Origin: a virus
IMG/VR virus record: IMGVR_UViG_3300049043_000356
Span: 1-33,034 of that record
Length of the DNA: 33,034 nt
Reading direction: 5' to 3' (one strand)
Shown: one piece after another, positions 9,206 to 18,476 of the stretch
Layout: each line of letters starts with the position of its first letter
Numbering within the stretch: the stretch's first letter is position 1
The notes under the pieces: model-generated
What the model was told of the DNA's origin: nothing
Seen by the model: the letters and a program-made list of their open reading frames with translations, nothing else
The model's database searches: none
Position numbers and translations under genes: made by a program

Positions 9206-9667
9206 GTGCAACTCTCTGACTTCGACAAAAGCAGAGTTCGGTACCATTTGGGTTACTTTACCGTTACTGTTCCGGCGGGTGATTATGCCCGTTTGGAAGA
9301 AGCTATGAATACCGTTCCGGATTCATACTTCTATAACAAAATCGTTATTCAGATCGGTCGCTGTGACACAGCAGAAAAGAAAACTGAAATTGCTACCAGC
9401 CCTTCTACAAGAATCGAAAGTATTGCTGGAGACGTTGATCGTACCATTCGTTCCAGCAATGCAAGAGAGGCTCTTAAAACATGGGATGAAATTTACCTTT
9501 ACGAAACTAATCGTTTAGCAGGTATTCTTTACGTTCCTAACTATAAAGATCCTTTTCAGGCTCGCTACCGTTATGAACGATCAGGGGCTGAATTCATTCA
9601 AGCTTTACCTGGTCCTGCTGACACTGCAGTGGGTTCTCGTATTTATTTACATGAAGTTTGGAGGTAA
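9206..9667 (+). CDS. Phage structural-type protein, 153 aa
   Basis: Starts with GTG at 9206, eight bases after a purine-rich GAGGAAAT ribosome-binding site. It reads VRYHLGYFTVTVPAGDYARLEEAM early, then VIQIGRCDTAEKK, and ends SRIYLHEVWR. The mixed alpha/beta composition without signal or membrane segment and the position between peptidase and tail-type genes suggest a head-tail connector or neck protein, as in the cyanophages I know, but I cannot name it. The stop at 9665-9667 sits within the ribosome-binding region of the next gene, implying translational coupling. Confidence 0.6.
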   Translation: MQLSDFDKSRVRYHLGYFTVTVPAGDYARLEEAMNTVPDSYFYNKIVIQIGRCDTAEKKTEIATSPSTRIESIAGDVDRTIRSSNAREALKTWDEIYLYETNRLAGILYVPNYKDPFQARYRYERSGAEFIQALPGPADTAVGSRIYLHEVWR

Positions 9668-9669
9668 TC

Positions 9670-10422
9670 ATGCAACAACCCACAGGCCCGTTTTCCCGTA
9701 AAACCTGGCAAACAATTGAAAATTTACCCGGACAAATTGTTGGCAATTTGGGGCGCCTTGGTTCTTATTTGAGCTCTGAAAAAGCCGCGCAAGATTATAC
9801 TAATTTGTTAAGGGGTTTTCCTGCAAAAACAAAAGGATTACCAGAGAAACCCGTTGTACTTTCAGAAGCAGAAAGACTCGGAGCAAGTAATGCTGCAGAA
9901 CGTGCTTATCAAGAAAAGCGTCGTGCGGAGCAATTAGCAGCGCAAGATCAACTGGCAAAAAAATATCGTGTTGCAGATTTAACAAAAGCTTATAACGCTG
10001 CAAAAGGTGAAGAAAAAGAAAAAATTGGCCTTGAAATCTGGGCAACAACTAATCCTCAGCTTGCTGCAAAACTACGTCCCGGCCAGCTTGGTTACAACGA
10101 AACAGTTAATGCGTTTCAGGCGCAAGGTCCCATGGGGGCTGTTGCCAAGGCCATTGGAAACATGCAGTATGCAAATAAGTTGGGAGAAACCACCTTTAGT
10201 CCCGGCGCTCCTGCGAGCAATGCCTTTGAAGTAGCCACGCCACTTACCGGCGTTTCTTTTACACCGCCGCCTCAGGCTGGCGTTAATGAAGTATTTAACG
10301 CGGCCACTGCATTTCCTGGCACCACGGAGGCATTCACCGATCCGCTTAAGTTTCTTTCATCAAGCACAACCCAGGCAGACCAAGCCATTATTAAACGATT
10401 ATTTGAGCGTGGTTTAAAATAA
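9670..10422 (+). CDS. Phage hypothetical protein, 250 aa, helical
   Basis: ATG at 9670 follows GGAGG (9660-9664), better than the in-frame ATG at 9658 that overlaps the preceding gene. The first half is strongly helical and charged (Ala/Lys/Glu-rich, AAERAYQEKRRAEQLAAQDQ), compatible with a coiled coil over residues 65-115. The second half is Pro/Gly/Ala-rich and flexible. No domain is recognised. Location among virion genes suggests an internal virion or tail-assembly protein; that is inference from context only. Confidence 0.6.
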   Translation: MQQPTGPFSRKTWQTIENLPGQIVGNLGRLGSYLSSEKAAQDYTNLLRGFPAKTKGLPEKPVVLSEAERLGASNAAERAYQEKRRAEQLAAQDQLAKKYRVADLTKAYNAAKGEEKEKIGLEIWATTNPQLAAKLRPGQLGYNETVNAFQAQGPMGAVAKAIGNMQYANKLGETTFSPGAPASNAFEVATPLTGVSFTPPPQAGVNEVFNAATAFPGTTEAFTDPLKFLSSSTTQADQAIIKRLFERGLK

Positions 10423-10528
10423 ATATTTGATGAATTAATTATCTGGCTTCTTTTAATCAAAGTGTAAGCCCAGCCTGCTGAACACGAATCCTTGTATTCA
10501 TGGGAGTCAGCGTAGTTGCTTTAATCTG

Positions 10529-10654
10529 ATGATTCTTTGTCCTAATTTTGTCAAACGCCTTGCTACCACCGTTAGTTTAGTTGCAGCAGCACAAACGGTA
10601 TTTACCCCCGGTCTCAAGGCGGAGTCAAATTGGGTAGGAAAACAAAGGAGCTAG
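10529..10654 (+). CDS. Small protein with possible signal peptide
   Basis: A 41-residue frame reading MILCPNFVKRLATTVSLVAA with a basic n-region, a hydrophobic stretch and an AxA-like end around GLKAES, followed by a short tail NWVGKQRS. It ends four bases before the lysozyme ATG and its last codons overlap that gene's GGAG ribosome site. This could be a short exported protein or simply a leader whose translation couples to the lysozyme. The frame is too short for certainty. Confidence 0.3.
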   Translation: MILCPNFVKRLATTVSLVAAAQTVFTPGLKAESNWVGKQRS

Positions 10655-10658
10655 GAGT

Positions 10659-11202
10659 ATGTCTTTAAACGATGCCGCCAGTATTGTCGCAAGGAAGCTG
10701 AGAGCGCAAGGCTATACTCCTGCGCAAACAGCAGGCATCCTTGGCAATTTCAAACAAGAGTCTGGTTTTAATCCTCGTGTAAATGAGGGCGGCTTTGTGG
10801 GCGCCCCTAGGGGACAAGGTGGTTTCGGCCTTGCTCAGTGGACGGGCGGCAGGCAGGAAGCCCTTATAAACTTTGCAAAGAAACGAGGGGTACGACCCAG
10901 GCGATCCGAATTTACAAACGGACTTTCTTTTGTATGAATTGGCTGGGCCAGAGAAAGCGGCGGCGGCCTCCTTGCGCCAAGCAAAATCTCCAGAGCAAGC
11001 CGCTTTGGTTTTCCGAAGAGATTTTGAACGGGCTGGTATCCCTAAAGATGAAGTTCGCATGAAGGCTGCACGACAGTTGTTGCCTGCGATCGACGCTCTT
11101 GGTGCACCTCAAACCGCTGCTGGCTCAACGCCGACAGATCAAAGGTCTGTTGAAGAAATTCTTTCTTCTTCTTTAGGGCTAGGACAAAAAAAGAGTTTTT
11201 GA
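10659..11202 (+). CDS. Phage tail lysozyme (lysozyme-2 family), frame-broken
   Basis: The N-terminus reads ARKLRAQGYTPAQTAGILGN then FKQESGFNP, the signature of the phage tail lysozyme family, with Glu34 as the likely catalytic acid, and continues through GLAQWTGGRQEALINFAKK. The frame then breaks in the G run 10887-10890; removing one G joins it to GYDPGDPNLQTDFLLYEL and on to the stop at 11200. A second break in the T run 11196-11200 would extend the protein through ENVNAKADDLRRTFFNLVLP to about 11300, just before the next start. The enzyme would cut peptidoglycan glycan strands during genome entry. GGAG lies eight bases before the ATG. Confidence 0.8.
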
Positions 11203-11299
11203 GAATGTTAATGCAAAGGCGGATGATCTTCGGCGCACATTTTTTAATCTCGTTTTGCCCGCCGTCATTAACCCAACGGGTTTAATACGGATTACCCTA

Positions 11300-11572
11300 A
11301 TGGCACGTTTTTCTGAATATTTAGATTATGAATATTTGCCAGGAGAAGTTTATTCTTCTGGATTAAGTGACTATCGTTTGAAGCCTCAGGCGGTGATTGA
11401 TTACATAACCAATAAACGGTTTAAGTTTGAGGGTGATGAAGATCGTGGAGAATTCTTTCAAAAGTTTTTAAGATTACAGGCTAATCCAAACGCTTTAATA
11501 GAAGAAAAGATGAAGTTTCCACAACGTTTCGAAGACTTTATGAGCCTGTCTTCCTTGGGTGGTAATCAATAA
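11300..11572 (+). CDS. Small phage hypothetical protein, 90 aa
   Basis: Chosen start ATG at 11300 (MARFSEYLDYEYLPGEVYSS); the frame is open further upstream, but that part belongs to the C-terminus of the lysozyme. The protein is rich in Phe, Tyr and charged residues with no recognised motif. Its restart right at the end of the lysozyme frame and before a large virion gene fits a small tail or assembly protein. No function can be assigned. Confidence 0.5.
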   Translation: MARFSEYLDYEYLPGEVYSSGLSDYRLKPQAVIDYITNKRFKFEGDEDRGEFFQKFLRLQANPNALIEEKMKFPQRFEDFMSLSSLGGNQ

Positions 11573-11610
11573 ACATAACGCTATAATTAACGAAAGAAGC
11601 ATTAGTCGAA

Positions 11611-12393
11611 GTGTCGTCAACAGCTACAAATAAACAGCCCTTATTGGTTGATCGGCCTTTGTTTAGTTCGGTGCGTGTAACGACGCAAACCGTAGGTAAC
11701 GCGGCCTCCAATACTTTGTTTGTCCAAGGCGGGCAAGCTCCTTCTATTTTGGTGGACATGGATGCCGCCCTGGAGCTAGATAATAATAATGGTGGCGTTA
11801 TTGATTCAATTACAATTACAAGAAACGATTTTACTCGCTCCGCTGATTACACGGTTAACGCAACAACTTCGGGCACTGTAATTTCGCTTGTTAGCGGTCA
11901 AATTGTTAACGTAACCGCTACCGGAATTCTTACAGGTTTAGCCGCAGCAAGTGGGGTTGGTTACTACGTCTATACCGGTGCCACAACCTTGACAGGTGTT
12001 AACACAGCACTTCAGTATTCCGGCGGCACGGCCACAGGCTTTAGTTACAGCGGTGTTGCTTATGGCTACAAACCAGCGGTGACTTTTGCTTTCTACCACA
12101 CGCGTAACACAACCACGCCAATTCCCGCTTCTGGCGACTATCGTTTGCTGTTTGCAAAGACAGTTCCCGCTGATAGCGGTGTAGTGGACTGTTCTGACGT
12201 AATGCCAGCACTAGCCGCTCCGATGCCCAGCGCAGGAAATACCGGTGGCCTTGGATCAAGCGCCCCCCTCCGCAACAAGGGCATTTACCTGGAACGCGGC
12301 GATCGCATTTACGTTGGCGTTTTCCCTGATGGTCCCAACATTTCTGGTTATAACGCCGGTGCTCACATTTATGCAGAAGGCGGATATTTCTAA
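11611..12393 (+). CDS. Phage virion-type protein, 260 aa
   Basis: GTG start at 11611 about seven bases after GTCGAA; the N-terminus reads MSSTATNKQPLLVDRPLF. The middle is Thr/Val/Gly-rich and strand-like (VISLVSGQIVNVTATG, GYYVYTGATTLTG), looking like an inserted beta domain. The C-terminus carries TFAFYHTRNTTTPIPASGDY and ERGDRIYVGVFPDGPNISGY. I read it as a capsid decoration, head-fibre or tail protein. It is followed two bases later by the next gene, so the two are probably co-translated. Confidence 0.55.
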   Translation: MSSTATNKQPLLVDRPLFSSVRVTTQTVGNAASNTLFVQGGQAPSILVDMDAALELDNNNGGVIDSITITRNDFTRSADYTVNATTSGTVISLVSGQIVNVTATGILTGLAAASGVGYYVYTGATTLTGVNTALQYSGGTATGFSYSGVAYGYKPAVTFAFYHTRNTTTPIPASGDYRLLFAKTVPADSGVVDCSDVMPALAAPMPSAGNTGGLGSSAPLRNKGIYLERGDRIYVGVFPDGPNISGYNAGAHIYAEGGYF

Positions 12394-12395
12394 TC

Positions 12396-13966
12396 ATGGC
12401 TAAAAAGAGTGGAAACTCTTTTGGTTCTTTTAATCAAATTACCGTTTTAGACGTCAACAAGGTACTGCCAATTAGAACAGAGTTTTCAAAAGGCTCTGTT
12501 CCCAACTCCTTGTATTCAATAAACTTTGAGTCTGCTTGGTCCAGATGGCGTCGGGGCTTTGAGCTTTACTGCAACTCAACATACAATCAAATCTATAGTT
12601 ATCCTTTTGATTATCTTATTCCTCTGCCGCCGGGAACGGTAATTCCCCCGGTTCAAATCCACCACGAATTCCAGGCGCTTTTCAAGGATTCCCGACTAAA
12701 AACAAAGAACTTGGAATGCATTGGGCGGGTGTTCGTCTTGCTGGTAGCCTTCGTTTCGACAACGTAAGAGATAGTGTCGGAACACCGGCTTCCATTGCAT
12801 CTGTTACGGAAGACGAAAACTATTGGTACGTTCAACTTACAGGAGCCTGGAGCTCTGTTAATACGTTGCCCGCACCATTGTTTATTAAACCTGTAGGACC
12901 AATCCCCAAGCAATATCCAATCAACGGAGAAATTCTAGAGGATCGCGTTATTACCGCTGGTGGCACAGTCATCAATAGTCAAACAATTGATCCGACAACA
13001 CAGAAAAGATATGGCTATGTTCAGGCTGTTTTAATTTCAACAAATGAAGCTACAGGTGTCTTAACACTTCAAAAAGAAGGATCAGTTGAATCAACGCCGG
13101 ACGGTATCTTAAGAACACCTGCAACACGACCTCCAAACGTTGGTCGATACTTAATTACGGGTGCACGATATTGTTGTTCTTGCCAAGACTTTAATAGGCG
13201 CGAGTTTGCTTATTTATCAAACCTTGGTAATAGCACCGCCAAGAAACGTTTTCCTTTGACGCGAATCTCCACAATTAAACCCGGTCGTCATGAACGCATG
13301 ACCTTAAACGGTGCAGTGGATAACAGCGCAATGACCGGAGCAGATGTCAATCGAAAGATGGAAGTGATTGCGCCGTCTGCACCCTATAACGTACCTCCAA
13401 CTGTTACTCCAACCGTATCCACTGACCCTCGTTCAACCAGGGATGATCCTGGTGTTTATCGAGATTTTGGTAACGTTTTTCTTAGAAATCGACCGTCGCC
13501 CAGTATTCCTGGCGCGGTTGCGGACGGCATGCCTTTGTATGAAGATTATTCGACAACAACAGATGAATACGGAGCAACAACCATCACTTCTTTAACTGAT
13601 TATTGGACACCGTTGCTAGACGAAGTTCGATACTGTAAACATATTTATGCAATGAAATTTTCTGAAAAAATATTTCCGCCTGAGCCTTCTGATTTTCCTG
13701 TAAATGTAGAAAGCATGTCCCAGTGGGAGCAGGAGCTTGTAGATAAAGTTTTAAAAGATAATCGTGAAGCTGCATATAATTTGGCGCTAAAAGGACTTGC
13801 AACCATGGATGTACCTCCTTACAACTGCCAAGCTCCGATGATGATGCCAATGATGCAGAAGCTGTTTAACGTTCCTTCTACTTTTGTGCTGATGAGCGGT
13901 TTTAGAATGTATGACAAAAATGGTACGGAATATAATCCTTCTCAAGGTGGTTCGCCAGCTACATAA
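12396..13966 (+). CDS. Large phage structural protein, frame-broken once
   Basis: Two frames (12396-12767 and 12716-13966) restore to about 523 residues by adding one T to the run 12679-12682, giving HHEFQALFQGFPTKNKELGMHW across the break. Notable features are RWRRGFELYCNSTYNQIYSY near the N-terminus, a cysteine cluster GARYCCSCQDFNRREFAYL, and a Met-rich C-terminus (MMMPMMQ). I recall similar cysteine-cluster proteins among cyanophage virion genes, but not a function. The stop overlaps the next start (taATGg at 13965), showing coupled translation. Confidence 0.65.
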
Positions 13967-14193
13967 TGGCTGATTTTGGAGAAATTATTGACGCAACTTT
14001 TGCGCTATCAGCCGAACAGGTTGATATACGAAAATACGGCTTTAGTGACATTAAATACAGCGGTATTCCAACCGTTTATCACGCTGGGGACGTTATTAAT
14101 CTGCCCTATGCTTCCGGAGAAATCTCCACGATGGAGGCAGTTGGGCTTGCATGGGGAGCCTTTGCAAGTGGTGTAACACCCGAAGAGTTGTAA
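13966..14193 (+). CDS. Small phage hypothetical protein, 75 aa
   Basis: The ATG overlaps the stop of the preceding structural gene. Sequence MADFGEIIDATFALSAEQVD then a Tyr/Gly-rich middle (KYSGIPTVYHAGDVINLPY). It is acidic, with no membrane segment. Probably the last gene of the structural operon; function unknown. Confidence 0.55.
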   Translation: MADFGEIIDATFALSAEQVDIRKYGFSDIKYSGIPTVYHAGDVINLPYASGEISTMEAVGLAWGAFASGVTPEEL

Positions 14194-14284
14194 TAAATTT
14201 TTAATAATGTATACTTATCTTAAGTTCCATAAGACTTGTTAGGAAATTCTTAACCAGTCCGTGGGCTCCAACTTGTTTTTGTAT

Positions 14285-14305
14285 GGTAGGGGCACTTTAC
14301 CCACC
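14285..14305 (+). promoter_or_regulatory. Hairpin upstream of recombinase-like gene
   Basis: GGTAGGG (14285-14291) can pair with CCCACC (14300-14305) with one bulged A, leaving eight bases before the ATG at 14314. There is no T-run after it. Possibly a translational control structure; weak evidence. Confidence 0.2.
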
Positions 14306-14313
14306 ACTCAACC

Positions 14314-14736
14314 ATGAACCAACCACCGCCTGTTGATCAGCGGATTGTGGATGAGTATTTTCAACTGGCTTCCCATCGCAAGACTCAATCGATCGCCTGG
14401 CTTTATGGTTTGCTCGCAACCTATGGCCTAAAACCAGAAGAGCTCAACGGCTTTACCTGGAGACCACAAAATGCGTTGGCAGTATCCGGTCGGAAACGTC
14501 TTATTCATCCTTTGCATCCGCAGTGGGTTTTATTGTTTGAACTAAAAGAAAAGCAGCCTTGCGATTTGCAAGACTGCTGGAATTCCTTGGTGGCCTCCCT
14601 TTACAGGGCCATTGCATATCAGGATGTTCAGTTAAACGTCACTGATTTGCTATTAGCCCATCAACTTCGCAAGCAACACTACAAAACTTTTAAGCGGCCG
14701 GCGCCAACAATCCGCTCTTGCGTAGGTGTTTTCTAA
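14314..14736 (+). CDS. Tyrosine-recombinase-like protein lacking catalytic residues
   Basis: The segment SIAWLYGLLATYGLKPEELNGF, then GRKRLIHPLHPQWVLLFELK, resembles the first half of cyanobacterial integrase catalytic domains (ATYGLRPHE.. then GKTGxRRVxPLxPEW). Here the catalytic Arg position is Lys, and no HxxR or Tyr nucleophile follows; the protein ends after about 140 residues. It may be a decayed or repurposed recombinase, or a regulator. It converges on the helix-turn-helix gene and overlaps its 3' end by 47 bases. The family call is tentative. Confidence 0.4.
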   Translation: MNQPPPVDQRIVDEYFQLASHRKTQSIAWLYGLLATYGLKPEELNGFTWRPQNALAVSGRKRLIHPLHPQWVLLFELKEKQPCDLQDCWNSLVASLYRAIAYQDVQLNVTDLLLAHQLRKQHYKTFKRPAPTIRSCVGVF

Positions 14737-14908
14737 CAGCGCTTACATTCCAACGATAACCATCCCGTGAAAAAGTATCCTCAAAGGCTCGGAAGTGTGG
14801 GCCCAACTTTAGTGTGCCGTCATCTCGATATTTAAAGAGTGTTTTTCGGTCAATACCGAGCAATTTTTCAGCTCGGTGGGCGGGAACCCAGCTTTTACGG
14901 CCAGTCAT
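14690..14908 (-). CDS. Helix-turn-helix DNA-binding protein (excisionase/MerR-like)
   Basis: A 72-residue protein. VPAHRAEKLLGIDRKTLFKY fits the helix-turn-helix of small HTH_17/excisionase-type proteins, followed by RDDGTLKLGPHF (wing) and YRWNVSAVRKHLRK at the end. Its gene faces left, away from the HNH nuclease, with a 141-bp divergent region between them that holds a perfect palindrome. Likely an excisionase or transcription regulator of this phage; which of the two cannot be told from sequence. Confidence 0.7.
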   Translation of the reverse strand: MTGRKSWVPAHRAEKLLGIDRKTLFKYRDDGTLKLGPHFRAFEDTFSRDGYRWNVSAVRKHLRKSGLLAPAA

Positions 14909-15049
14909 GGGAAGCAGCTAATAGCGCATGCTTAAACAACGTAACAATCGACAGGGCCTTGTCAAGGATTTTAACAATTGTTTTATGCTTTAGTTAAAGA
15001 GCTTTACATATTTAGTGAAATTAAAATAAAGTAACGGCAACTAAAGAGT
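14909..15049. promoter_or_regulatory. Divergent control region with AACAATTGTT palindrome
   Basis: AT-rich spacer between the leftward HTH gene and rightward HNH gene. AACAATTGTT (14973-14982) is a perfect 10-bp palindrome and overlaps a possible rightward promoter with TTGTCA at 14960-14965. The -10 match is poor. It is a reasonable operator candidate for the adjacent HTH protein. Confidence 0.3.
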
Positions 15050-15319
15050 ATGTTCAATAGTGAACAGGATCCCCTCGCCCTGCTCATTGAATTAACTCCG
15101 AAGCTAGCAAAGAAACGTTATCGACAATCCATTTACGAAGCCTGGGATTGCAAGTGTGGTTACTGCGGGGAAGAAGCAACGTCCCTGGATCATATCGTCC
15201 CTAGGTTTCGCTCTGGTTCCAGTAATCGAAACAATCTGATTCCTGCCTGTAGGCGTTGCAACACAAACAAAGCAAGTGCCAAGATGGAAGACTGGTATCT
15301 GTCAGCAGGACTATTTTAG
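15050..15319 (+). CDS. HNH endonuclease, McrA-like
   Basis: An 89-residue protein with the full compact HNH core: CKCGYCGEEATSLDHIVPRF (zinc knuckle plus catalytic DHI), NRNNLIPACRRCNTNKAS (second cysteine pair and Asn). The length and layout suit small stand-alone phage HNH nucleases, which nick or cut double-stranded DNA and often act in packaging or as homing genes. Here it stands alone after a divergent control region, not next to terminase genes, so a free-standing homing-type role is more likely. Confidence 0.85.
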   Translation: MFNSEQDPLALLIELTPKLAKKRYRQSIYEAWDCKCGYCGEEATSLDHIVPRFRSGSSNRNNLIPACRRCNTNKASAKMEDWYLSAGLF

Positions 15320-15334
15320 CAGAAGCTACGGATG

Positions 15335-15718
15335 GATAAAATTCAAGTCTTGGATGATCTCAGAGAATCCATAGACATCGCCACTGTTTCAGTTACTGCG
15401 TTACAGATACAGCTCGACTGGTAGCAGGATAGTGGGCATTTTTTACGATCCGTCCAGTAAAAAACGGAATGGATCACGTAATTGGAAAAAGCGGATTATA
15501 CCCGGAGGAATTACGCACTGATCGATCGGAAGTGATACAGTCAGCGCCAATTAATGCAACATCCTTGTGATGGCGCAATTGGTTGGGTGATCGTTGCAGA
15601 AGAGCGTTGGGTACGCGTTGGATACCTGACAACAAGCAATTGTTGCAATCAATGCGGCAGCGATGGCAAAAACAGCTTAATCAAAACACAAACAAGCTGA
15701 TATTAAAACAACAAACAT
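15335..15718 (+). pseudogene. Frame-broken phage coding remnant
   Basis: No intact frame, yet pieces read as protein in different frames: MDKIQVLDDLRESIDI from 15335, YTRRNYALIDRK further on, and a clean end RWIPDNKQLLQSMRQRWQKQ running to a TAA near 15718. This looks like one small helical protein split by several indels. The function is unknown. The damage is denser than in most phage genes here. Confidence 0.35.
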
Positions 15719-15819
15719 AATATAGGAATGATGCATCCATCACACAAAGGAAGCTTGACAGAACTAAAAAGAAACAAACACAGCTTTAAATGTTAAAAAC
15801 ACTAATAAAAATAAAATTT

Positions 15820-18105
15820 ATGACAGCAGGCAATAGCAGCGGCATCGCGTACACGAGGCGGCGATTATGTTGCCCAGCGAGACCCCCTGACTTTCTCAGG
15901 TTGATTCTCTGGCTTAGATAAAAGTTTCAAAGACAATATTAATCAAAATTTTCGAAACTTTTATACCACTGAAAAATTACAAACATGGGACGGCAATAAA
16001 CTTCGGGGCCAAGCCGTTATATGGGGACTTTAATCCGACGTACTACAAAAAGCAAAATCCAGATGTTGCACAAGCGTGGACAGCAGCTAAGGCAATTGAT
16101 GACGTAGATGTTGTTGATAGGTATGGTGAAAATCAATATTACTTATGGCATTACACAACACAGGGCAAATCAGTCAGGCATACGTGGAAATCCAGCCAGA
16201 AATTGCTGAACAAGCGCCAAAGCCTATGTTGAAGAAAAACCAACATGGATCAAGATATTCAAGCTGTAAGAGATCTGCAGTTAGGCGTAAATATTGATAC
16301 GCAAACACAAAGACTATTAAACATACCTGCGGTTGCAAGTGCTTGGGAGAACGCTAAAAATAAGTGATCCTTATTGGATAAATTTAGCCAAAGAAAAATA
16401 CCTGGACGTTACCAAACCAGATGAGTTTGCAGCATTATTTCGCTTGTCAGAAAGACCAGAAGATAAACAAGTTGCTTTTAATTACAACGCCAACGCGGGA
16501 TATGGCATTACCGAATTAGAGGATGCAATTAGCCAGGCGGTTGGTGAAAAAGCAGCCGTTGACGTCAAGCGTTTTGGCGCATTGACTCAAGATGTCTTAA
16601 AGCAAACGATTGAAGAAATGAAGCAAGCAAAAGCAAAAGAACAAATGCTCGGCTTGATGAGTGGGTTTGGTGGTTTTAGTGAGATTACAAATATAAATAA
16701 AGAGTTAACAAATTCTATTCTTGGAGATTCGGGAGTAGGCGGACTTCTTTCATTTACTTCTGCTGGAAAAGCCGAAGAATCCTTAGAGAAAAGTCTGCAA
16801 AATATAACTGGCGTGCGTAATAACGCAACATATAATTGGCAGCAATGGTTTGATGGCGAGTTAAAAAAACGATATGAACAAGATTTGGAGCTTGGCTATA
16901 CAACAGCAGAAGCTCAAGACCAAGTAAAAATTCAAGCAGATTTTGCAAGACAGTTTATTGATGAATATTTAATACCTCGTTTTAATACTTCAAAATCAAT
17001 GGACGAATTTGTTGAATATTTAGATGTTCGACAAGAAGAACAAAACCCGTTCCAGACTCAAGACATGGTTAACGCGGTAAAGCTTGTTGCTGACTTACGC
17101 GCAAACCAATATTTAACAGACATTCAAAAAATGCAAGATCAATATTTTAATGCAGACTTTTACTTCAATCCAGTCGGCAATAAAGCGCGAGAGGCTGACT
17201 ATTTAAATCAAGCCAAAATGGTTTCAGAAGATTGGGAGGCGGCTAAAAAAGGAGACCCTTATTGGGCTCAACAGGCATATCGCTTTGGTATTGATCTTAA
17301 CGATAAAGATGCTTTTGCCAGAATTCACTTCCAAGTAAAAGGACAAGGCAGGGGTTTTGACGCAGCCAAAGATATCCTGACTACTGGTGGCGTGCAAGAC
17401 GAAATATACGGTCGTATTCTTCCAGCGCTAAAAGAAGAAGCTTTGAAGCAAGGAACCGTTTTTGGTCAATTTGTTTTACCTGAAGAATTTGCTGATGAAA
17501 TGTTGCGTGGCTTGGACCCCAGCGATAAATCGACCTGGGAAGAAGTGTTAAAGCGCTACGGACTAACAGATTTTAAAGGCGATATTCAAGAGCTTAAAAA
17601 CTATATTGTAGAGACACTGCGCACTGGTACCGCCCAGGATATCCGGGAACAAATTAAATATTTGAATGAAAAAAGACAAAAACCAACACAAGAAGTTCTT
17701 GGCATTACTTACATTGAAAGACCCGAAGATTACACGGATAAACAGGCTAAGCCCTCAACAGAACTTTATAGTGTGTTTCAAAAAGCTGGTTACCAAGGAA
17801 CAGAAGACGAGTTTTACCAGAATTTTTTCCCTGATCTAGACCGCTCCGAACAAACGATTCTTACTAAGGCAGGTTCCAATGAAGCCTTAAAAACATACGG
17901 TCTTGATTTCAGCGACCCGTTTGCCTCCCTTGGTACGGTTGAAAGCTTCTTTACTGATGAAGAAGAGCCTTCTACTACGGACAAAGAAAAGTCTTCAAAT
18001 TTCTTTAGCTTAAAATTAAATGAGGACGAAGAAGAAACGAATTACAAATCCAAGACTGGCACACAAATCCTGGGTGAATTCACTTCAATGTTTAAAGGAC
18101 TCTAA
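15820..18105 (+). CDS. Large NPDVA-motif virion-type protein, 5' part frame-broken
   Basis: The intact frame 16333-18105 (590 aa) is the C-terminal part of a longer protein. Upstream, pieces in several frames read KSFKDNINQNFRNFYTTEKL, FNPTYYKKQNPDVAQAWTAA, ENQYYLWHYTTQGKSV and DIQAVRDLQLGVNIDTQTQR, the last joining the long frame if one A is removed from the run 16356-16360. The likely start is ATG at 15820. The protein shows repeated DPYW or NPxYY boxes (SDPYWINLAKEKYLDV, GDPYWAQQAYRFGIDL), a pattern I associate with cyanobacterial and cyanophage proteins carrying NPDVA motifs. It is helical, charged and acidic at the C-terminus. It may be an internal virion or tail protein. Function unknown. 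Confidence 0.6.
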
Positions 18106-18476
18106 TGGCTGAAAAACATAAAAAAGCAGCGGCTGCAGCTAAGATTGCTAAAGATGAAATGGCTTGTAACAAGCCTCGCCGTACGCCGGGCCATCCAACA
18201 AAGTCGCATGTTGTTAAAGCTTGCGAAGGTGGTCAAGAAAAGATCATTCGCTTTGGCCAACAAGGCGTGCAAGGAAGCCCAAAAAAAGAAGGGGAATCCG
18301 AGTCTTATCGCAAGCGTCGTGAAAGTTTTAAGGCAAGACATGCTCAAAATATTAAAAAAGGAAAAATGTCTGCTGCATTTTGGGCCGACCGCGTAAAGTG
18401 GATGCTCTTAGGTGGTATATTGGGGGCTGACGCAATTTCTCAATGTCTTCACAACGTTGGAACTATGTTGACGTAA
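18105..18476 (+). CDS. Conserved small basic phage protein
   Basis: The start overlaps the stop of the large preceding gene (taATG). The core ACNKPRRTPGHPTKSHVVKA, EKIIRFGQQG, then KARHAQNIKKGKMSAAFWAD is a motif set I recall from many cyanophages and other marine phages, where the protein usually ends shortly after VKW. Here about 24 further residues (MLLGGILGADAISQC...) follow, which may be a shifted frame reading into the next gene. Very basic, so nucleic-acid contact is likely, but no tested function is known to me. Confidence 0.75.
   Translation: MAEKHKKAAAAAKIAKDEMACNKPRRTPGHPTKSHVVKACEGGQEKIIRFGQQGVQGSPKKEGESESYRKRRESFKARHAQNIKKGKMSAAFWADRVKWMLLGGILGADAISQCLHNVGTMLT

Noticed and set aside
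12645-12665. tRNA T-arm-like word ggttcaaatcc
   Set aside because: No acceptor, D or anticodon arms around it; the bases code for PVQIHH in a restored structural gene.
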